64,000 nucleotides of DNA. Origin: Flectonema sp. DT1601. Taxonomy: Eukaryota; Euglenozoa; Diplonemea; Diplonemida; Diplonemidae. Below the pieces are notes generated by a model, which made no database searches, was not told where the DNA came from, and saw only the letters and a program-made list of their open reading frames with translations. Location: positions 434,001 to 498,000 of the forward strand of contig OZ025799.1 of assembly GCA_964019425.1 (NCBI GenBank), given 5' to 3'. Position 1 is the first letter of the stretch. Each line of letters starts with the position of its first letter. A program made the translations under genes and the position numbers. Below, in pieces: positions 58,128 to 64,000 of the stretch.

Positions 58128-58433
58128 CAACTGGAAATATTACTGCGCGGAAAAAACCGCACTAATTTCCAAATCTGCAAAAAACCGCACTAATTTTTCC
58201 ACGCAGTAATATTTCCACCGCACTAATATTTCTGCTCAGAAGTGATTTTTTCTCCAGCTGCATTTTTCTGCTGGTGCCTTACACAGCAAAAAAGCAACCA
58301 AATTTTTTTTTACCACCAAGTGGAAAAAACCGCACTAATTTTTTCTCAGAAAAACCGCACTAATTTTTCCGCGCAGTAATATTTCCCCGCAGTAATTATT
58401 CAGTGCAGTAATATTTCCAGTTGCAGTAGTCGA
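58128..58433. repeat. Family C element followed by variant E
   Basis: 58,128-58,262 is the reverse complement of the copy at 54,018-54,166. 58,266-58,433 is variant E. Both carry the terminal sequence CTGCAACTGGAAATATTAC or its complement. Confidence 0.85.
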
Positions 58434-58467
58434 CAAAGTCGAACGATAAAAAAAAAACAATGATAAC

Positions 58468-59546
58468 AACCAGGATCCATCCTCACTTCCTCCTGCGCCC
58501 CCTGTTTTAATTATTGAAAAAGATAGAAAAGAATATGAACTTCTGGAAGGAGTAATTCAACGGTTAACAGCAGAACGAAGACTTCTCTTTCTGCACTAGT
58601 TCGACAATATGACTTAGTGGAAGATTACAGGAAACGTGAGCTCGCAAATCTGACTCAGAGAGCAGACCTATCGGAAATGGCGCTCTTTAATTACCATCAA
58701 AGGTTTGTTCTTCTGTCGAACGAATTGGAGACCAAATGTAATGAGGAAAGAGAAAGTAAAATAAGACTTTTCTATACTCAACAGGAGGTCGAGAGTTTGC
58801 TTGCCGCGCGTCCCCGCATGACCCACTTTAGTCAACAAGTTTCCCCCCGAACCCCCGTTTTGTATGAATCTGTTGCTATGATGAAGATAGCAAAGAACTA
58901 CCTCTCGCTCTTTACAACTACGAGTAGTCTTTTTACTCCTCTTATTAAACCCCTTATCCCTACCCTTAATTATACCACCCCTCTTTGTCCTCTAGCCTCA
59001 ATTCCTCCGACAATGCCGCAGAGTGAAGCTCTCGACCGCACGCCGACCAAGATTTTACGACAAGAGAGTCACGTTATCTCCGTTAAAGAGAATACACCTA
59101 TTGCGAGACAATGGTCCGAGGGTAGGATTGACTTACTCGAGAATTACTGTCGAGCAGTAGATGACTCTCTCGAAACAAACGAGAAAGCGGCAGAGCTCTC
59201 AGAACAACTTCTGGATGCCCAACTTCGCCTCTCGGAGCTGAATCACCAACGGTGTACAACTCACGCAGAGCAGCTTGAGCAATCCATGATGTTAACGGGA
59301 CTGGCGAGCGATTTAAATGCTCAACTCGCCTTGGCACGGTCTCAAATTGCGGCCCTGAAGTTCCAATTAGCTTCATGGGCAGAAGGTTTGAGTCCGCCAG
59401 ACACAGAAGAACATGAGGAAAATGAAACTCCGCCGAGAAAGTCTGAGCGTTCAACTCTGAAAAAACGAACCCCTCCATCAAGATATCGTTACAATCGAAG
59501 GAGATGTTCTGCTGATGACGTTCACGGTGACTCCACCCCCTTGTAA
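58468..59546 (+). CDS. Coiled-coil protein of a repeated family, copy 2 (broken)
   Basis: Plus-strand copy of the 50.0-51.3 kb gene. The longest intact frame (58,617-59,546, 309 aa) covers most of the coiled coil and the basic C-terminus up to HGDSTPL. The 5' part (58,468-58,600) still matches copy 1 but is not in the same continuous frame, and the region further 5' is replaced by satellite DNA, so this copy is truncated. After the stop comes the shared 3' UTR block (59,640-59,775), in the same relative orientation as at 51.6-51.8 kb. Confidence 0.6.
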
Positions 59547-59639
59547 TTCTCTTTTTTCCTTACTTTCACATCACTTTGTTTATTTAGTTTTTTAGCTTAT
59601 TTATTATTTATTGTTCGTTTTTGTTTGTATTATTTTATC

Positions 59640-59775
59640 GATATGTTTATGTCCGTCAGATCATAACGTTAATCAGGTTAATTGTTAATTGTAAATGGTC
59701 TAAACCCCAATCCAAGTTCCCAAGGCTTGGCATAGATTTGAGTGACGCCTTACTGGCCTCCTCATCCTTCATAGT
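59640..59775 (+). repeat. 3' UTR block of the coiled-coil gene family
   Basis: CGATATGTTTATGTCCGTCA ... GTTAATTGTTAATTGTAAAT ... AAGGCTTGGCATAGATTTGA. It is the reverse complement of 51,645-51,800. Its presence after every family member shows that it travels with the gene. Confidence 0.85.
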
Positions 59776-59861
59776 TTACTCAGGGAATGATCACCAAGTC
59801 CACTTTTGTGCCTTTTTCTTACTGTTTTTTACTTTAAAATTTTCTGGTTAAAAATACCAAA

Positions 59862-59935
59862 AATTGTGCCGTGACCGGGAATTGAACCCCCGACCACGGT
59901 TACGTAAGCGATTTAAGGTCGACGACCATAACTTT
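59862..59935 (-). other. tRNA-like sequence (B-box), probable relic
   Basis: On the minus strand GGGGGTTCAATTCCCGGTCA followed by CGGCA matches the 3' half of a tRNA, including a B-box (GGTTCAATTCC) and a short T run after it. The 3' acceptor strand is like that of tRNA-His, but the 5' half does not fold into a convincing D-arm and acceptor. A Pol III-derived SINE head or a decayed tRNA gene fits better than a working tRNA. Confidence 0.4.
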
Positions 59936-59939
59936 CAAA

Positions 59940-60457
59940 ATTAATTAAAAAAAAATATAAAAAAAATAAAAAAAAAGAATAAACAATGTTATCATTGTTT
60001 TTTTATCGTTCGACTTTGTCGACTAATTTCTATTTTCCGTTTTTTTTCTTTAAAAAATAAATAAAAAGAATTTAAAAAAAAAGAATAAACAATGTTATCA
60101 TTGTTTTTTTATCGATCGACTATGTCGATTACTTTCTATTTTCCGTCCTGGTCAAGACGCTAAACTGATTGTTTTTTTTTTCAAAATTAATAAAAAAGAA
60201 TATAAAAAAAAAACAAAAAAAAAAAGAATAAACAATGTTATCATTGTTTTTTTTTTATCGTTCGACTTTGTCGACTAATTTTTATTTTCCGTTTTTTTTT
60301 CTTTAAAAAATAAAAATAAGAATGTAAAAAAAAATAAAAAAAATGAATAAACAATGTTATCATTGTTTTTTTATCGATCGACTATGTCGATCACTTTCTA
60401 TTTTCCGTCCTGGTCAAGACGCTAAACTGATTGTTTTTTCTTTAAAATAATTAAAAG

Positions 60458-60492
<35 letters not shown>

Positions 60493-60630
60493 TAAACAAT
60501 GTTATCATTGTTTTTTTTTCTATCGATCGACTATGTCGATTAATTTCTATTTTCCGTCCCGATCGAGACGCTAAACTGATTGTTTCCTTTTTTTAAATAA
60601 TAAATAAAAAAAAAAAAAAAAAAAAAAAAA
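59940..60630. repeat. Satellite array 5 (inverted orientation)
   Basis: About two and a half dimers in the array 2 orientation, ending in a poly-A run directly before element B at 60,631. Confidence 0.9.
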
Positions 60631-61042
60631 AGAGCATCTCCCTGCTATCCTCATATCCCCACAATAATATTATACCTTTTCATTTTCTCTTTCCTTTTCT
60701 GGTCTTTTTTTTTTTTTTTTTCTTTTTTTTCCTTTTTCATACAACGTTTTTTATTTATATTTTATTTTTTTTTTTTTTTTATTTTTTTCATGTTTGATTA
60801 TTTCCTCTTCATATTTTTTTTTTCTTTTCTTTCTTTTTTTTTTTTTTTTCTCTGCCTCTCTCTTAATTCTGTTCGTTTCTTTGAAACGAAAATTCATTTG
60901 AATATTATTCCTTGGTCAGCAACAGTCATTGTCGCCCTCTGGGCCTGTTAAAAAAAAAAAAAAAAAATAAAAAGAAAGTTTACATCGGGAATAGGGCAGG
61001 AGCCAAAAGCTCCCAGTCCGTTACTTCCCACTCTATCGAATT
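60631..61042. repeat. Element B, full copy
   Basis: Same order of blocks as at 54,547-54,955, ending CCACTCTATCGAATTC. Confidence 0.88.
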
Positions 61043-61500
61043 CACTCGGCTATGCAGGCTCTGGTACGTCGAAAATTATTTTATACTTATTACTTTTCTG
61101 TCCTCTAACGGAACGGAAAATGAAAAATGTCCTTCCTTATCTAAAATGCACTCTGCACCTATTATGTTGGTTCAGCAGTGGCTTATCGAACTTATTAGCT
61201 CTCGTTGCACTGGTTAGCGCTGTGTTTGAGACGTTATATTATATCAGTACACTTTTAACTAATATGTTACTTCCTTTCCTTAGCAAATTTTGCTCTTTTT
61301 GTTATTTCTCTAAAACAAAAGAATTTCCCACCCTCCCACCCTGGGTTCGCTATTGGTGTACCTGTTGTTTCTGGCTTGTTGCACCTCTTGCCTCGGTGTT
61401 TTTCAAAGTCTTGGGTAACCGACCTCTCGAAGATGCAACATTACCCCGACGTCAGTTGTTTGTGTTTAATCTCTTTAACATTATAATTATAAGGGCAAAC
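61043..61500. other. Stretch with a hydrophobic ORF, not assigned
   Basis: An ATG at 61,120 opens a 127-codon plus-strand frame with hydrophobic segments (SSGLSNLLALVALVSAVFET; CFWLVAPLASVFFKVLG). Composition is less biased than in the surrounding repeats. No homology is recognised. It could be part of a larger element cut by neighbouring insertions. I do not call it a gene. Confidence 0.35.
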
Positions 61501-61512
61501 TAGCGTTTACTA

Positions 61513-62070
61513 CACAAATAGTTTCAGAACGGGCGTTTATTACAAAATCCAAAATGGCTGGGGGACCCGAAAACCCATATACGGGATGCATCGAGACCCC
61601 CAGCTGTATTTAAGAGCGGATGTGGTTCAGAGGTGGGAGCACTGACTTTGGATACCGGACGCCCAGGCTCAATCCCGACCAACGTCATTTTTTTTTCACC
61701 GGATTTTTTCACCCCAGAACGGGGTATTAAGCTGGGAAGAGTGCAAGGGGGGGAGCCCCTAATAAAAGCCAACCTCCCCCGTACAAAGTCCAACCTCAAA
61801 AAACAAATTTGCTACTAATGGATATTAAGCTGGGAAGAGTGCAAGGGGGGCTTGCGTTCCGCCAAGTTGTTGGCGGAACGCAAGCCCCCCCCCCAACCCC
61901 CCCCAAGGGGGGGGAGCCACTAATAAAAGCCAACCTCCCCCGTACAAAGTCCAACCTGAAAAAAAAATCCAGGAAAAAAAAAAATGCCCTCACCTAGGAT
62001 CGAACTGGACGGTTTACAGCCATTTTGGATTTTGTAATGAATGGCCGTTCTGAAACTATTTGTGTAGGAA
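61513..62070. mobile_element. 0.56-kb terminal-inverted-repeat element (MITE-like)
   Basis: Terminal inverted repeats of about 48 bp: left CACAAATAGTTTCAGAACGG ... ACAAAATCCAAAATGGCTG (61,513-61,561), right the complement (62,018-62,068). Both ends are bordered by TA, compatible with a TA target duplication as in Tc1/mariner-type non-autonomous elements. No transposase frame. Inside are two direct repeats (GATATTAAGCTGGGAAGAGT-type at about 61,720 and 61,822; CTAATAAAAGCCAACCTCCC at about 61,760 and 61,920), a perfect hairpin at 61,845-61,890, and B-box-like sequences near each end. Confidence 0.85.
61845..61890. other. Perfect 21-bp stem with 4-nt loop
   Basis: Positions 61,845-61,865 pair without mismatch with 61,870-61,890 around the loop GTTG. 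The stem is GC-rich (six G, then CTTGCGTTCCGCCAA), strikingly unlike the AT-rich surroundings. Confidence 0.95.
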
Positions 62071-62129
62071 AGACCCCTTTACCCTAATTATAATTTAGTT
62101 TCCATTTATTTATTCAGTCTTAATTACAC

Positions 62130-62590
62130 AGATTGTTTTTTCTTTAAAAATAAATAAAAAGAATAAAAAAAAAATAAAAGGAATAAACAATGTTATCATT
62201 GTTTTTTTTTTATCGATCGACTATGTCGATTACTTACTATTTTCCGTCCTGGTCAAGACGCTAAACTGATTGTTTTTTCTTTAGAATAATTAAAAAGATT
62301 TAAAAAAAAAAAAAAAAAAAAAATGAATAAACAATGTTATCATTGTTTTTTTTTCTATTGATCAACTATGTCGATTAATTTCTATTTTCCGTCCTGATCG
62401 AGACGCTAAACTGATTGTTTCCTTTTTTTAAATAATAAATAAGAAAAAAAAAAAAAAAAAAAAAAAAAGAGCATCTCCCTGCTATCCCTCATATCCCCAC
62501 AATAATATTATACCTTTTCATTTTCTCTTTCCTTTTCTGGTCTTTTTTTTTTCTTTTTTTTCCTTTTTCATACAACGTTTTTTATTTATA
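62130..62590. repeat. Satellite array 6 plus partial element B
   Basis: Inverted-orientation satellite (62,130-62,466) ending in poly-A, then the first about 125 bp of element B, cut off where unrelated sequence begins at about 62,590. Confidence 0.88.
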
Positions 62591-64000
62591 TATTAGTCAT
62601 TCCAAAAATAACCGGCCGCGAAAACCAGTTTTGCTTAGAGCAGCCGTTGGTCAAAAATGCATCCATTTTCGAGATTTTTTACGAGGTGGAAAGGTTCGGC
62701 CCCAATCTCTCATTTTACGCGATGGGATTATTTTTTTTTCACTTTTTTTACTGACCGTTGGAACCCGACAGGTGCGTTATGGGTACTAAGAGAATGTCAC
62801 TGTCGGCACGGAAAAGTTAATCCTGTTGCTGCATTTAATTTTTTTCTGGAAAAAAAAGGGAAATGCATCAGAGATTGGCATTTTTTCTCGTAACTACACT
62901 TATTATTCCCTTAAGCACCAGCTTAAACTTCTCTTGTCACACGTGCCACGAGATGCCAGCTGAGTATGTCGTCGCGGATTTGCCAGAACCGGTAATGAGG
63001 ACGCTAAATCGGAGTGGGAGAAAAGGCAATCTGCATCGCATGCCTCCGGAAATACAAGCACTTCGGGAATACAAGAACCGACAAGGCGTGCTCCTCAGAC
63101 AACTACAACTGCACCTCGCACACTAACGCGAAAAGATGGAATCCGAAGTTCAACAAGCTTCTTGAGCCACCCTGCCGTGACTTCGCGGTAGTCTTGAAAT
63201 CCCCGGCGTATGCTCCTCTGCGCTCAATCTGCAACGCTTGCTACCAGCGAGCAAAAAGGCTGACTAGTGATCCGCATTACGCATCCGTCAGTGTCCCTGC
63301 AGAGCCGATCAATCCGGAACCGCTCTCCGATATTTTTGAACGCGTGAAAGAATCAGTTCCTGCTGTCCGTTCTCAGTTTTTGAGACTCTGTCTCACGCTA
63401 AGCTACACTGATAGCCAGATTAATGCCCATGTCAGGGATTCTTCAATGCGTAAGCAGCTACAGAGGCTGGAACAGCACGATCCCTCCCAATCAGTAAAGC
63501 AGCGCAGCCAAGACAGAGATATCTGGAACTTCTGGATTTCCAATGCACGCCCTGAGTCAAACCGCGTGGTCCTCAGCAAAGACTACATAACCGGCGAGAC
63601 AAGTAAAGAGACAGTCCTCCATGTAAAAGAACCATACCTTGCCTTGGAGTGCCTTCTGCAGAACTCACACAGCTATCTCATATGCTCAGTTTTGTGACAA
63701 AAGGCCTAAATGTGGGTTGGTGCGAGCCAACTTTCACCTGCTACCAACACTGAGAGTGAGTCTATTTCAGAAACAACTGAACCCACCTCAGATTCTGGTG
63801 AGTCTTCTACTGGCTCTTACTCTGTTAGTGAATCTAGTTCTAGTTCCAGTTTCAGATCGCTGTGTTCAACTAGTTCTATTATCGGTTCATTGCCGGTAGG
63901 AAAACGAAGAAAGCCAGCAGTAAAAGTTGCCAAAAAAGCTAAGCCTAATCAAAAATAAAAATAGGCTAAGTGTAGTGTAAGATGTACAAGGTACTGTTTT
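62591..64000 (+). CDS. Unrecognised, probably transposon-encoded coding region
   Basis: Plus-strand coding-like sequence with balanced composition. The main open frame (about 63,014-63,697, up to 227 aa; its start is not an ATG) has two cysteine pairs (CIAC; CNACYQRAKR) with further Cys and His, suggesting zinc binding, then a helical region (LSDIFERVKESVPAVRSQFL). A second frame (63,710-63,958) is Ser-rich with a basic end (KRRKPAVKVAKKAKPNQK). Upstream sequence (62,930-63,010, with CHTCHE) looks coding too. The region appears interrupted and may be incomplete. I do not recognise the family. Its position amid repeats, cutting into element B, favours a mobile element. Confidence 0.4.

Noticed and set aside
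61615-61690. Functional tRNA gene at the left end of the TIR element
   Set aside because: A-box and B-box words are present, but the acceptor, anticodon and T stems do not pair.
53170-62466. CRISPR-like array
   Set aside because: Spacing and sequence are those of a eukaryotic satellite: the intervals are homologous A/T runs and not unique spacers, and the genome is clearly eukaryotic.

Overview
The window is nuclear DNA of a unicellular eukaryote: it is AT-rich, full of homopolymer runs, and its genes have GT-AG introns. From position 1 to about 48.8 kb every gene I can support lies on the minus strand. Most start codons sit 0-70 nt downstream of a polypyrimidine-AG acceptor, as expected for polycistronic transcription with spliced-leader trans-splicing. 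The BspA-type LRR protein, the mucin-like S/T-rich surface protein and the cyclase domain resemble families common in kinetoplastids and their relatives, but conserved housekeeping genes (RAD6, IWS1, FIG4) carry several cis-introns. I therefore infer a euglenozoan or other discobid outside the trypanosomatids, with moderate to low confidence. Layout: 1-0.4 kb holds the N-terminus of a myosin heavy chain. 0.4-5.5 kb is gene-poor. 5.5-28 kb is a housekeeping and signalling block containing an LRR protein with a ubiquitin-like N-terminus, a FIG4-like Sac phosphatase fused to DEP and DUF547 domains, RAD6/UBC2, a small ankyrin protein, a zinc-ribbon-like protein, an SLC17/PHT4-type transporter, IWS1/SPN1, a tail-anchored GNAT acetyltransferase, a zinc-finger/ankyrin protein, and an ammonium-transporter-like domain fused to a class III nucleotide cyclase. 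28-46.4 kb encodes surface proteins: one mucin-like type I membrane protein, then a recent tandem duplication of a two-gene unit of cysteine-rich type I membrane proteins. The two copies of the larger gene differ by 516 bp in an in-frame minisatellite. In one copy of the smaller gene the cytoplasmic tail is encoded by sequence that is 3' UTR in the other copy. At 47.4-48.8 kb is a protein with three ubiquitin-like domains and two membrane segments. From about 49.5 kb to the end the window is a mosaic of mobile and satellite DNA: a palindrome-rich dimeric satellite in both orientations, several short inverted-repeat elements, two inverted copies of an unrecognised coiled-coil gene, a 0.56-kb terminal-inverted-repeat element with a perfect 21-bp hairpin, and two unrecognised ORF regions that look like parts of transposons. 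The strongest candidates for something undescribed are the Amt-cyclase fusion, which has lost residues at both active sites, the FIG4-DEP-DUF547 fusion, and the rapidly changing duplicated surface-gene pair.
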